DNA from: Cupriavidus gilardii
GTDB lineage: Bacteria > Pseudomonadota > Gammaproteobacteria > Burkholderiales > Burkholderiaceae
Assembly: GCF_008801915.1 (NCBI RefSeq)
Contig: NZ_VZOV01000001.1
Span: 434,001-498,000, forward strand
DNA: 64,000 nucleotides
Reading direction: 5' to 3'
In this document: positions 17,414 to 26,441 of the stretch, one piece after another
How the letters are laid out: every line of letters begins with the position of its first letter
How positions within the stretch are numbered: position 1 is the first letter of the stretch
Notes under the pieces: model-generated
Database searches by the model: none
Told to the model about the DNA's origin: nothing
The model's input: the letters and a program-made list of their open reading frames with translations, nothing else
Program-made: the position numbers and the translations under genes

Positions 17414-19111
17414 TCAGGCGTTCGCCGCGACATAGGCGCGCCAGCCGCCGAAGTGGCTGATATCGGTGGCGCCGGCCAGTGCGAACGGCTCGCACAGGAA
17501 GCCCTGCACCTCGCCGCCGTCGTCCAGGCGGATGCGTCCGATGCCCAGCGGCGCGGGGATCAACGCGACGAACGAACCGTAGGCCTGCACCGGCATCTGC
17601 CAGATTTCCACCGCGATCCGGTGCCCGGTGCCGGGCGCGACGCGCAACAGGCCGGGCTTTGCCGGCGTGCTGTCCGGCAGCGCATAAAGCCGATAGTCCG
17701 CGGCGGTCATGGCGTGGGATACCAGGCGCCCGTGGCGCTCGGTCAGCTGGTGGTTCAGCGGCATGCCGCTCAGATGCGCGCCCACCACGGCCACCCGCAC
17801 GGTGTCCTGGTCCGCCGGTACGAGCCCCGGGATCGGGCCGGGCGCGGGCAACGGCAGGCCGGTGGCGCCCTGCGTCAGTCCGCTGCGGTGGTGGTAGCGC
17901 TGCCCCAGTTCGGCCAGTTGCAGATCGCTGCCGCACGGGCCGATCAGCGTGACGCCGAAGGGCAGGCCGTCCGCGCGCAGGCTGCTCGGCACCGACAAGG
18001 CCGCGTAGTCCAGCAGGTTGACGAAATTGGTATAGGCGCCGAGATGGCGGTTCAGCGCGATCGGGTCGTCGCGCATCTGCGCGATCGTGTAGTGGGTCGG
18101 TGCGGTCGGCACCAACAGCAGGTCGATACGCTCCCACATCGCTGCCGCGCGCTGTCCGAGGGCACGCAATCGCGTCTGCGCGTCGAACACGTCGGCCGCG
18201 CTGTAGTCGCGGCCACTGGCAATGATGCCGCGCACCGGCTCGAACACGTCGGCTTCGTGCGCATCGAAGAAGCCCCGGATCGCGGCATAGCGCTCGGCCA
18301 CCAGCGCGCTGTCGTAGAGCAGGGCAGCGGCTTCGGCCAGCGGCGCGTAGTCGATCGTCACCGGCTCGCCGCCCAGTTCGCGCAGCCGTTCGATCGCGGC
18401 GCTGAACTCGCGCTCGGCCAGCGCATCGCCGCGGAATTCGAGCGTGTCGGGCACGCCAAAGCGGAAGGCGGCCGGAAAAGGGCGCCGGCAAAGCTGCAGA
18501 GGGCGCGAGTAGGGGTCGAGCGCATCGTAGCCTTGGGCAACGGCCAGTACGCGGCATGCGATGTCGACCGTGCGCGCGAAGATGGACACGCAATCGACGC
18601 TCTGCGCCGCCGGCAGGACGCCGCGGGCGCTGATCAGACCCTTGCTGGGCTTGAGCCCGACGATATTGTTCAACCCCGCCGGCACGCGGCCGGAGCCCGC
18701 GGTATCGGTACCCAGCGCGAAATCGACTTCTCCGGTGGCCACCACATAGGCCGAGCCCGAACTCGATCCTCCGGACACATAGCGGGCATCGAAGGCGTTG
18801 GGCACCGCGCCATAGGGCGAGCGCGTGCCGTTCAACCCGCAGGCGAACTGATCGAGATTGGTCTTGCCGTACAGCGATGCACCAGCTGCAAGCAGCCGCT
18901 GCACCACCGGCGCGCTGTCGCGCGGCATCCGGTCGAAAGCGGGGCAGGCCGCCGTGGTCGGGTAGCCGGCCAGGTCGATGTTGTCCTTGATGGCAAACGA
19001 CAGGCCGACCAGCGGGCCTGTGGCCGCGCCGGCCAGCGCAGCGTCGAAGCGGCGGATCCAGGCCGGGGAGATCTTGTCGTGAACAGTGAGGTCGGTAGCG
19101 GCAGTTAGCAT
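17414..19111 (-). CDS. atzF: Allophanate hydrolase
   Basis: A 565-residue amidase-signature enzyme. The Ser-cisSer-Lys triad is readable: Lys42 in FAIKDN, the serines in SGGSSSGS (113-120), and nucleophile Ser140 in GTDTAGSGRVP. The C-terminal domain, from about residue 435 (VRVAVVGAHLSGMPLNHQL), is the extra domain that separates allophanate hydrolases from other amidases. The enzyme converts allophanate to ammonia and CO2. No urea carboxylase, biuret hydrolase or cyanurate genes accompany it here; an ABC importer does. ATG 19111 starts the recognisable protein; there is no strong ribosome-binding site. It heads the operon running to 13703. Confidence 0.92.
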   Translation of the reverse strand: MLTAATDLTVHDKISPAWIRRFDAALAGAATGPLVGLSFAIKDNIDLAGYPTTAACPAFDRMPRDSAPVVQRLLAAGASLYGKTNLDQFACGLNGTRSPYGAVPNAFDARYVSGGSSSGSAYVVATGEVDFALGTDTAGSGRVPAGLNNIVGLKPSKGLISARGVLPAAQSVDCVSIFARTVDIACRVLAVAQGYDALDPYSRPLQLCRRPFPAAFRFGVPDTLEFRGDALAEREFSAAIERLRELGGEPVTIDYAPLAEAAALLYDSALVAERYAAIRGFFDAHEADVFEPVRGIIASGRDYSAADVFDAQTRLRALGQRAAAMWERIDLLLVPTAPTHYTIAQMRDDPIALNRHLGAYTNFVNLLDYAALSVPSSLRADGLPFGVTLIGPCGSDLQLAELGQRYHHRSGLTQGATGLPLPAPGPIPGLVPADQDTVRVAVVGAHLSGMPLNHQLTERHGRLVSHAMTAADYRLYALPDSTPAKPGLLRVAPGTGHRIAVEIWQMPVQAYGSFVALIPAPLGIGRIRLDDGGEVQGFLCEPFALAGATDISHFGGWRAYVAANA

Positions 19112-19118
19112 TTTTGGT

Positions 19119-19148
19119 GCATCCAATCTTGTATCCAAGATGGAATGC
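19119..19148. promoter_or_regulatory. Near-palindromic operator upstream of allophanate hydrolase
   Basis: The core ATCTTG-TATC-CAAGAT (19126-19141) is a perfect inverted repeat. It is extended outward imperfectly by GCATCC (19119-19124) and GGAATGC (19142-19148). It begins eight bases upstream of the allophanate hydrolase start. The TTG...CAA symmetry resembles sites of FadR-type GntR proteins, and such a regulator ends this operon. Assignment is by position and symmetry. Confidence 0.55.
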
Positions 19149-19240
19149 AACCGCCGTGCCAGCTGCCGTCGTGGCTGTGCTCGCGGCGCGTGGGCGTACG
19201 CGAACACGCGCTGCCTGAACCGGTGCGATTGACTTCTAAT

Positions 19241-19260
19241 GATAATGAAATATCATTATC
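19241..19260. promoter_or_regulatory. Fur box
   Basis: GATAATGA-AATA-TCATTATC has perfect eight-base inverted arms and closely matches the Fur consensus (GATAATGATAATCATTATC). It lies 76-95 bases upstream of the TonB receptor start, so iron-loaded Fur should repress the receptor/ABC operon. This is one of the clearest regulatory sites in the window. Confidence 0.9.
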
Positions 19261-19335
19261 GACTTTATCGGTATGGCTGATCTCGGCCTTCTCGCCGATC
19301 CCACCGACCCGGACCTGCTCACCTTGCGCTCGACC

Positions 19336-21474
19336 ATGCGAAGACGATCCCATACGAACCGATGGCAGCAGCGCGCCACGATGGCGCTGCTTGCCGCGGT
19401 GCCCGGCATCTGCACGGCGCAGGAAGGCGAGGCCCGCGCGATGACCGAGCTCGAAGCGGTGACCGTCACCGGCACGCGCGAGCGGGCCTATCGCGCGGTG
19501 GTCGCGCCCACCGCCAACAAGAGCGATACCGCGCTGAAGGAAACGCCGTTTTCGATCCAGACGGTGACGCGCGAACTGATCGAGGACCGCGGCGTGTTCA
19601 CGCTCGGCGAGGCGATTCGCACCGTTCCCGGTGTGACCGCCCAGGTCGGCTGGGGCGGCAGCAACGACCGCTTCCGGCTGCGCGGCTTCGCCACCTCTGC
19701 CAACCTGAAGAACGGTTTTCGCCGCAGCGTCTTCGCTCCGCTCGACGAGATGGCCAACATCGAGCAGATCGAAGTGCTGAAGGGCCCGGCGTCGGCGCTC
19801 TATGGCCGTTTCGAGCCCGGCGGCGTGGTCAACATCGTGACCCGCAAGCCGCTGGACAAGCCGCAGCACAGCGTGGAATTGACCGGCGGCAGCCACGACT
19901 TCCGGCGGGCGACGGTGGACAGCACCGGTCCGATCAGCGATACGCTGAGCTACCGGATCACCGGCTCGTGGCAGGACAACCGCAGCTTTCGCGATTTCGT
20001 CGATGCACAGACGCTGTTCGTCTCGCCGGTGCTCCAGTGGAAGCTGGCGCCGCAGACGCGGCTGACCGCGGAATTCGAATTCGGCCGGCGGCGCGGCGCC
20101 TTTGATCGCGGTTTCGGCAACAGTCCGCTGTTCCTGAACGTACCGATCCACTACAACTATGGCGAGCGGGATGCGCGGCTGGACAATGACAGCGCGCTGG
20201 GTTCGCTGGTGCTCGATCATCGCTTCGACAATGGCTGGATGCTGCACGCCGGGGCGATGCGATCCTATGCGCGCACCGACGCGGTCTGGTACCCGTACGG
20301 TTTTCCTGCCATCAGCGGCGCCGACGGTCCCGACCCGCAGGTCAATCGCCGCAAGCAGCGCAATATCGACCGGCAGACCGATACCACGCTGATGGCCGAG
20401 GCCTCGCGCCGCTTCGACACCGGCGGCATCGGCCACCGCGTATTGATCGGTGCCGATTACAACTGGGACGAGTGGGACTTCAGCGCGCAGGCGAACCTCG
20501 GACCCGGCGGCTTTCCGGTGAACCTGCCGATCGATCTCCATCAGCCGGTGCATGGCGCCAGCGCCGGAGCGCTGCTGCCGTACGACGGCTCGCGCTACGC
20601 CAGCCGCAATCTCGGCCTGTACGCCCAGGACGAGCTGCAGTTCGGGCCGCATTGGCGCCTGCTGCTCGGACTGCGCTACGACCGCGCGCGGACCAGTGCA
20701 CGCGCCCAGTACCTGCAGGCCGCCGGCACGCTGATCCGGCATGACGATGCGCTGTCGCCGCGGGTGGGGCTGACGTGGACGCCGGCCGAGCCGGTGTCCC
20801 TGTACGCCAGCTGGGCACGATCCTTCCTGACCGAGCCGTCCGGCGGCATGCTGCGCGCCGGCACGCTGCCGGCACCGTCGCGCGGCAAGCAGACCGAGGT
20901 CGGTGCCAAGTTCAGCCTGCTGGACGGGCGGCTGGAGCCGACCGTCGCGCTGTTCGACATCCGCCGCAGCAACGGCGTGGTATCCGATCCGGACGACTTC
21001 AACTATGTGATCCAGGTCGGCGAACAGCGCAGCCGCGGCTGGGAGATCGACGTGCCTTTCAGCATCACGCCACGCTGGCGCGTGCTGGCGAGCTACACGC
21101 AGTACAAGGCGGAGATCGCGGCCGACAGCAATCCCGCGCTGGTCGGCAAGCTGCTGGCCAATGCGCCGCGCCGCACCGCCAGCATCTGGACCACCTACGA
21201 TTTCGCCGGTGCCGCGTCCGGGCTCAGTGTCGGCATCGGGGCGACCTATGTCGGCGAACGGCAGGCCAATACCGAGAACACCTTCGCGCTGCCTTCCTAC
21301 ACGCGCTGGGATGCCAATATCGCGTACCGCTTCGGCAAGGCCCGGCGCTACAAGGTGCAGCTGACGGTGCAGAACCTCGGCGATCGCCGCTACTACGATT
21401 CCGGCGGCGCCTTCGTGCCGACCTATCCGGGAGCGCCGCGCACCGTGTTCGCCAGCTTCGGAGCGACGCTGTGA
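19336..21474 (+). CDS. TonB-dependent siderophore receptor
   Basis: A 712-residue outer-membrane receptor. A signal peptide (MRRRSHTNRWQQRATMALLA, cleavage near CTAQ) is followed by a TonB-box-like ELEAVTVTG. The plug domain shows ETPFSIQTVTRELIEDRG, RLRGF and the EVLKGPASALYGRFEPGG motif. The C-terminal 500 residues form the beta-barrel, ending in Phe-Gly-Ala-Thr-Leu. The plug pattern is that of the TonB-siderophore subfamily (ferrichrome/ferric-hydroxamate type). An upstream in-frame ATG at 19273 is possible. A Fur box precedes it, and the gene overlaps the ATPase gene by GTGA. Confidence 0.93.
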   Translation: MRRRSHTNRWQQRATMALLAAVPGICTAQEGEARAMTELEAVTVTGTRERAYRAVVAPTANKSDTALKETPFSIQTVTRELIEDRGVFTLGEAIRTVPGVTAQVGWGGSNDRFRLRGFATSANLKNGFRRSVFAPLDEMANIEQIEVLKGPASALYGRFEPGGVVNIVTRKPLDKPQHSVELTGGSHDFRRATVDSTGPISDTLSYRITGSWQDNRSFRDFVDAQTLFVSPVLQWKLAPQTRLTAEFEFGRRRGAFDRGFGNSPLFLNVPIHYNYGERDARLDNDSALGSLVLDHRFDNGWMLHAGAMRSYARTDAVWYPYGFPAISGADGPDPQVNRRKQRNIDRQTDTTLMAEASRRFDTGGIGHRVLIGADYNWDEWDFSAQANLGPGGFPVNLPIDLHQPVHGASAGALLPYDGSRYASRNLGLYAQDELQFGPHWRLLLGLRYDRARTSARAQYLQAAGTLIRHDDALSPRVGLTWTPAEPVSLYASWARSFLTEPSGGMLRAGTLPAPSRGKQTEVGAKFSLLDGRLEPTVALFDIRRSNGVVSDPDDFNYVIQVGEQRSRGWEIDVPFSITPRWRVLASYTQYKAEIAADSNPALVGKLLANAPRRTASIWTTYDFAGAASGLSVGIGATYVGERQANTENTFALPSYTRWDANIAYRFGKARRYKVQLTVQNLGDRRYYDSGGAFVPTYPGAPRTVFASFGATL

Positions 21475-22478
21475 CGGTGCTGGCGACCACGGGCCTGTTC
21501 GCCGGCCATGGCGGCCGCCCGCTGTTGGGGCCGCTCGACCTGGCCATCCCGAGCGGGCGGTTCGTCTGCCTGCTGGGCGCCAACGGCGCCGGCAAGTCGA
21601 CGCTGATCCGCACACTGTGCGCGATGCAGGCGCCCGTGGCAGGGCAGGTGCATCTCGATGGCGAGCCGATCCATGCAATGTCCGCCGCGCAACGCGCGCG
21701 GCGTCTTGCGGTAGTGCTGACCGAGCGGGTCGACGGCACGCTGATGCGCGGCTACGAATTGGCCAGCATGGGGCGCTATCCCTATCTCGGGTGGGCGGGC
21801 CGGCTCAGTGCGGACGACCACCGGATCGTGCACCAGGCGCTGAGCAGCGCCGGCGCGCTGTCGCTGGCGGATCGGCTGGTTGCCGAACTGTCCGATGGCG
21901 AGCGGCAGAAGATCATGATTGCGCGCGCGCTGGCGCAGCAGCCGCGCCTGCTGGTGCTCGACGAAGCGACGGCCTTTCTCGACCTGCCGCGCCGCGTCGG
22001 CACGATGCAGCTGCTGCTGGATCTCGCCCACCGGAATGGCCTGGCGGTGCTGCTGTCCACGCACGACCTCGAGCTGGCGCTGCGCTATGCCGACGAGCTG
22101 TGGCTGATCGACGGCCAGCGCAGCATGCATGTCGGCGCGCCGGAGGACCTGGCCATCGACGGCGTGCTGGGAACGAGCTTCGCCGCCGACGGGCTGACCT
22201 TCGATCTCGAGCGCGCGGAGCTGCGCGTGGGACCGGCGGGAAGAAGCGCGATCCGGGTCGAAGGCGGCGGGCTGCGCGCCAGCTGGGCCGCACGCGCGCT
22301 CGAGCGGGCAGGGTTTGTCCACGATCCCGCCGCCGCGCTGACGCTGCGCGCCGATGCGAGCGGATATACCGTCGTCGGCAGCGATGGGGTGGCGACGTGC
22401 CATTCGACGCTCGGCGCGCTGGTCGAGGCGTTGCGGTCGGCGTCGAACGGCACCGCGATCGCGCAGGGGCGGCCGTGA
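21471..22478 (+). CDS. Iron-siderophore ABC transporter ATPase with C-terminal extension
   Basis: A 335-residue FecE/FhuC-type ATPase starting at GTG 21471 inside the receptor stop (GTGA). Walker A is LLGANGAGKST (about 32-42), the signature ELSDGERQK is near 140-148 (LSDGE in place of LSGGQ), Walker B is LLVLDEATAFLD, and the H-loop is STHDLELA. Family members are about 255-270 residues; here some 80 extra residues (from about 250) form a separate-looking tail that contains no motif I know. It powers the permease at 23767. Confidence 0.9.
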   Translation: MTVLATTGLFAGHGGRPLLGPLDLAIPSGRFVCLLGANGAGKSTLIRTLCAMQAPVAGQVHLDGEPIHAMSAAQRARRLAVVLTERVDGTLMRGYELASMGRYPYLGWAGRLSADDHRIVHQALSSAGALSLADRLVAELSDGERQKIMIARALAQQPRLLVLDEATAFLDLPRRVGTMQLLLDLAHRNGLAVLLSTHDLELALRYADELWLIDGQRSMHVGAPEDLAIDGVLGTSFAADGLTFDLERAELRVGPAGRSAIRVEGGGLRASWAARALERAGFVHDPAAALTLRADASGYTVVGSDGVATCHSTLGALVEALRSASNGTAIAQGRP

Positions 22479-23770
22479 GCCGGTGCCGGCCCACGTTCGC
22501 GCCGGCGATTGCAGCGGCAATGGCGCTCGCCGTGCTGCTGTGCGGCTGCACCCGGATCGACGCGCCGCCGCGCGCGACGTGGCCGAAGCAGGTCGTCGGC
22601 GCTGCCGGGCCCATCGCCAATCTCGATGCCGCCTGCGTCGCCGACTATCGTCCCGGGGTCGATTACTTCCCGCACAAGACGACGTTCTCCCACGCGTCGC
22701 AGCTCGAGGTCGAGTACGGCCCGCACTACAAGCGCGTTCGTTTCACGCCGAGCGTGGGCACCGGCGAACGGCTCGAATATCTGCTGGTCCAGTGCGGTAC
22801 GCCGGTCCCCCCGCATCGCGGCGAGGTGCCGGTGATCATGGTGCCGATCCAGCGCCTGGTGACCGGCAACGCGGCCATGCTCGGCGCGCTGGACGAGCTG
22901 GGCCTGGTGGACCGTCTGTACGGCACGGAGAACGTGCGCAGCGTGACGGTGCCATCGGTGCGGGCCCGGATCGCGCAGGGCCAGGTCCACGACATGTGGG
23001 GCTATGGCCATGCGTCGATCGAACAGGCGATGTCGGTGCAGGCCAATGTCTACCTGAGTTTCTATTCGGCCTATCCGCAGGGCAATATGCATCCCCGCCT
23101 GTGGGAGCTGGGTGTGCGTGCGATCGCGCAGGCGGACCATCACGAGCCCCATCCGCTCGGGCGTGCGGAATGGCTCAAGCTGCTGGCGCTGCTGTCCAAC
23201 CGCGAGCAGCGCGCCGACGCGCAGTTCGCGTCGATCGAGACGGCATACCGGCGCCTGGCCGGGTTGGCGGCCGGCGCACCGAATCGCCCCGCGGTGATGT
23301 CCGGCTTTGCCGCGGGACGCCAGAGCTTCGAGACGTTCGGCGCGGACAACCAGCGCGCGCGCTTGATCGCCGATGCCGGGGGACGCTATGTGCTGGACGG
23401 TGGCGGCACGGGAAGCCTGGTTTATCTGCCGTTCGAGCGCGTCTATGCACGCGGCGCCGATGCGCCAGTCTGGCTTGGCACGGTGGGAGGGCGGGCCGAT
23501 ATCGAGGCGTGGATCGCCGCCAGTCCGCTGCATGGACGCTTTGCCGCGGCTGCCGGCCGCAACGTCTACGCATGGGATCGCGGCTATACCGGCGCGTGGG
23601 CGTACCCGTATCAGGACCAAAGCATGACGCGGCCGCATGTCCAGCTCGCCGAGGCCATCGCCGCGCTGCATCCCGAACTGGCGTCGGAAGCGGCAGAGAT
23701 CCTCGCCGTCTCGCGAAAGGACACGCCGGCTTCCGGTCTCACCTCTCCATTCCTGCGGAAACTACCGTGA
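22475..23770 (+). CDS. Iron-siderophore ABC transporter binding lipoprotein
   Basis: A 431-residue probable lipoprotein. The start is GTG 22475, overlapping the ATPase stop as GTGA. The signal ends in AVLLCGC, a usable lipobox with the acylated Cys at about 25. The rest fits a Fe3+-siderophore (periplasmic-binding-protein type 2) protein: a first lobe with VIMVPIQRLVTGNAAMLGAL and LGLVDRLYG, a long connecting helix, then a second lobe. It is larger than typical FecB/FhuD (about 300), with roughly 100 extra residues at the N-terminus before the first lobe, and a second cysteine pair (Cys near 53 and 110). Confidence 0.85.
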   Translation: MSRCRPTFAPAIAAAMALAVLLCGCTRIDAPPRATWPKQVVGAAGPIANLDAACVADYRPGVDYFPHKTTFSHASQLEVEYGPHYKRVRFTPSVGTGERLEYLLVQCGTPVPPHRGEVPVIMVPIQRLVTGNAAMLGALDELGLVDRLYGTENVRSVTVPSVRARIAQGQVHDMWGYGHASIEQAMSVQANVYLSFYSAYPQGNMHPRLWELGVRAIAQADHHEPHPLGRAEWLKLLALLSNREQRADAQFASIETAYRRLAGLAAGAPNRPAVMSGFAAGRQSFETFGADNQRARLIADAGGRYVLDGGGTGSLVYLPFERVYARGADAPVWLGTVGGRADIEAWIAASPLHGRFAAAAGRNVYAWDRGYTGAWAYPYQDQSMTRPHVQLAEAIAALHPELASEAAEILAVSRKDTPASGLTSPFLRKLP

Positions 23771-24843
23771 CGACCCTGACTTCCGCCGCGGCTTCGCTGC
23801 CGCGCGTTTCCACCCGGCGCGGCCCGCTGATCTTCGCCGGCCTGGTGCTCGCCACGCTGGTGTTGCTGGTGACCGAGCTCACGCTGGGCGCCGTGGCCGT
23901 GCCGCTGCCCGCCGTGCTGCAGGCATTGACTGCGCAGCCGGTGGAGGCCGAGGTCTGGCGCGATATCGTGCTGGGCTTTCGGCTGCCCCGGGCCATCAAT
24001 GCGATGGTCAGCGGGGCCGCGCTCGGTGTGTCCGGCCTGCTGTTGCAGACGCTGTTCCGCAATCCGCTCGCCGATCCCTTCGTGCTGGGCATCGTGCACG
24101 GGGCGCGGCTCGGCACGGCGCTGCTGGTCACCATCGCAGGCGTCGCGGGCAATGCGTTCCTGCTGCGCTACGGAGTGGTCGGCGACCTCGGCATGGCGGC
24201 GGCATCGATTGCCGGTTCCACCGCCGTGCTGGCCCTGCTTGCGGTGCTGTCGCGCCGGGTCGGCACGGTGACGCTGCTGATCACGGGCCTGATGCTCGGC
24301 TATCTGGCGGTCGGCCTGATCAGCGCCTCGATGCACTTTATCGACGAAACGCAGGCGCGCGCGTTCAAGGCCTGGGACGACGCCAGCTTCGCCGGTGCCA
24401 CGCGCCGGCAGCTGGAGCTGCTGGTGCCCGGCGTGGCGCTCGGCCTGTTCGGCGGCGTGCTGCTCGTCAAGCCGCTCAACGGCCTGCTGCTCGGCGAGCG
24501 CTATGCCGAGTCGATGGGGATTCCGGTGGCGCGGGTCAAGCGCGCCGCCTTGCTGGCCACGGCATGGCTGACCGGGCTGGTGACGGCATTCTGCGGGCCG
24601 GTGGCCTTCCTTGGACTGGTCTCCGCTCAGGTGGCGCGCGCGCTGTGGCGCTGCGCCGACCATCGCGTGCTGCTGCCGGGCGCGGCGCTGGTCGGCGCGG
24701 TGCTCGGCCTTGCCGCCGACCTGGTGGTGCATCTGCCCTGGAGCCGGCATGTGTTCCACCTGAATGCGGTGATCGGCCTGGTCGGCGCGCCAGTGGCGCT
24801 CGCCATGCTGTACCGGACCAAGGCCTTGCATCGGGCCGAATGA
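23767..24843 (+). CDS. FecCD-family iron-siderophore permease
   Basis: A 358-residue inner-membrane permease. It starts at GTG 23767 overlapping the lipoprotein stop as GTGA, the third such junction in this operon. FecCD features include GFRLPRAINAMVSGAALGVSG (about 75-95, by pattern), LFRNPLADPFVLGI, and GPVAFLGLVSAQVARAL near the C-terminus. Such permeases work as homodimers or as FecC/FecD pairs. Only one is encoded here, so a homodimer is likely. With the receptor, ATPase and lipoprotein it forms a self-contained uptake system. Confidence 0.92.
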   Translation: MTTLTSAAASLPRVSTRRGPLIFAGLVLATLVLLVTELTLGAVAVPLPAVLQALTAQPVEAEVWRDIVLGFRLPRAINAMVSGAALGVSGLLLQTLFRNPLADPFVLGIVHGARLGTALLVTIAGVAGNAFLLRYGVVGDLGMAAASIAGSTAVLALLAVLSRRVGTVTLLITGLMLGYLAVGLISASMHFIDETQARAFKAWDDASFAGATRRQLELLVPGVALGLFGGVLLVKPLNGLLLGERYAESMGIPVARVKRAALLATAWLTGLVTAFCGPVAFLGLVSAQVARALWRCADHRVLLPGAALVGAVLGLAADLVVHLPWSRHVFHLNAVIGLVGAPVALAMLYRTKALHRAE

Positions 24844-24887
24844 GATTCCCCGGTACGCGGTCCACATCGTGGAGTGCAATTAACCGC

Positions 24888-25073
24888 CAGGATTCGAACC
24901 AAACCTTCAAAGCCGGCCTGCACCAGGCAGGGGTTTGTCCGGGGAATCGGCGGCGCCAGGCAGATCGACGATCTGCTGGCATAAAGGGGTATTTCGGCGC
25001 CTATCTGCGCGATTCGGACGGCAACAAGGTCCAGGTGGTTCATCGGGGCGACCTGCCCACGATTTCTGGCTGA
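24888..25073 (+). pseudogene. Degraded glyoxalase/VOC-family C-terminal remnant
   Basis: The frame from 24888 reads QDSNQTFKAGLHQAG, then after a scrambled stretch GYFGAYLRDSDGNKVQVVH and a stop at 25071-25073. The last segment matches the C-terminal metal-site strand of VOC dioxygenase/glyoxalase proteins (pattern GYYGAFLRDPDGNKIE). The first matches the preceding helix. Between them the expected DNGAPG-like residues appear in another frame (GESAAPGR), and no start or N-terminal half is present. It reads as the eroded end of a VOC gene between the permease and the convergent MFS gene. Confidence 0.6.
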
Positions 25074-25116
25074 CAGGCAGGCGCGGCCGATCCGATGCGC
25101 GGGGCAGGCGCCGCGC

Positions 25117-26319
25117 TCACCGCCGCATGCCCGCAACCGACACGAACGCCACCAGCGCGGTGGCGGCCAGGCCGCTGCCCGTCATCACGATGCCTCGCCA
25201 TTCGGCCTGGGCGTAGACCAAGCTAGCCACCGCCGAGCCGGCCGCACCGCCGATGAAGATGGCGGTCATGTACAGCGCATTCAGGCGAGCGCGGCTGGCG
25301 GCATCGAGCGCATAGATCGCGCGTTGGCCCAGCACCATGTTCATCTGCACGGCGAAGTCAAGCACGATGCCGGTGGCGGCGAGGGCGTAGACGCCGTACG
25401 GGCCGGTGGCCAATCCCGGCACGAAGCTCAGCGCGGCGAGCGCCATCGCGGCGAGGGACGCGATACGGGTATGCCCCGCATCGGCAAGGCGTCCGGCAAC
25501 CGGCGCCGCGACGGCGCCCAGCGCACCGACCAGCGCGAAGACGCCGATCTGCGCTTGCGACAGGCCGTGGCGGCCGGCCAGTTCGAGCGGTACGGCGGTC
25601 CAGAACAGGGTGAAGGCGGCGAACAACAGACCCTGATACAACGCACGCTGACGCAGCAGCGGGAAGCGCATCAGCAGGTGCCACAGCGACGCCAGCAGTT
25701 CAAGATAGCGCGCACGGTGTTCCGGCACGCGGCGCGGCAGCGTCAGCGCGATGATGGCCACGGTGGCCAGCGTCATCGCCGCCGCCGCGACAAAGACGGC
25801 GCGCCATCCCAGTGCCTCCGCCAGCAGGCTCGACAGCGGCCGTGCCAGCAGGATGCCCGACAGCAGGCCCCCCATGATGGTGCCGACGGTGCGGCCGCGC
25901 GTGGCCTCCGGCGCCAGATGCGCGGCCAGCGGAATCAGGATCTGCACGCTGACGGAGCTCAGGCCGAGCAGCAGCGATACCAGCAGGAAAGGACCGGGCT
26001 GCGTCGACAGCGCCGCGGCCACGAGGCTCGCCGTGGCCGCCGTGCCGCTGAGCAGCAGCAGCCGGCGGTTTTCGTAGAGGTCGGCCAGCGGCACCAGGAA
26101 GAACAGCCCAACTGCATAGCCGATCTGTGTCAGCGACACGATCAGGCTGGCATGGCTGGGGGACAGGCCGATCTGCGGGCCGATCAGTTCGATCAACGGT
26201 TGCGCGTAATACAGGTTGGCTACGAGCACACCGGCGCAAAGCGAGAACAGTGCGACCAGCGTGGCCGGCATCGCCGGCGCGTGGGAGGCCGATGGGGCGA
26301 GAGCGGGAGAAGAGGGCAT
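25117..26319 (-). CDS. MFS transporter, drug-efflux type
   Basis: A 400-residue, twelve-span major facilitator protein. The N-terminal region LVANLYYAQPLIELIG and the loop between spans 2 and 3 (LVPLADLYENRRLLL) match the group related to inner-membrane transporter YnfM and arabinose/drug exporters. ATG 26319 has a GAGG upstream. It follows a LysR regulator on the same strand after 122 bases, so it may be that regulator's target. Substrate is unknown. Confidence 0.9.
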   Translation of the reverse strand: MPSSPALAPSASHAPAMPATLVALFSLCAGVLVANLYYAQPLIELIGPQIGLSPSHASLIVSLTQIGYAVGLFFLVPLADLYENRRLLLLSGTAATASLVAAALSTQPGPFLLVSLLLGLSSVSVQILIPLAAHLAPEATRGRTVGTIMGGLLSGILLARPLSSLLAEALGWRAVFVAAAAMTLATVAIIALTLPRRVPEHRARYLELLASLWHLLMRFPLLRQRALYQGLLFAAFTLFWTAVPLELAGRHGLSQAQIGVFALVGALGAVAAPVAGRLADAGHTRIASLAAMALAALSFVPGLATGPYGVYALAATGIVLDFAVQMNMVLGQRAIYALDAASRARLNALYMTAIFIGGAAGSAVASLVYAQAEWRGIVMTGSGLAATALVAFVSVAGMRR

Positions 26320-26441
26320 GTTGAGGGCCTCGGACTTGTCGGTTGGAATGCCCGAAGCTTAGGGGGACGGGGCATTGCGGTGAATCCCATGCCGGCGCAA
26401 ATCAGCGTTGCGCCGCGGGCAATGCGCTGCGTGCTGCGCCA

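Noticed and set aside
17453-19108. 551-codon plus-strand frame opposite allophanate hydrolase.
   Set aside because: It lacks any family motif, and the minus strand encodes the complete amidase-signature enzyme.
19105-21678. Very long open frame (857 codons) on the minus strand opposite the TonB receptor.
   Set aside because: The translation is Arg/Gln/Gly-rich with no recognisable domain, while the plus strand encodes a clear receptor. It is a shadow of GC-rich codon use.
24887-24900. GATTCGAACC, which resembles a tRNA T-loop read on the minus strand.
   Set aside because: The T-stem does not pair and there is no acceptor, anticodon arm or CCA region. The bases fit the VOC remnant frame instead.
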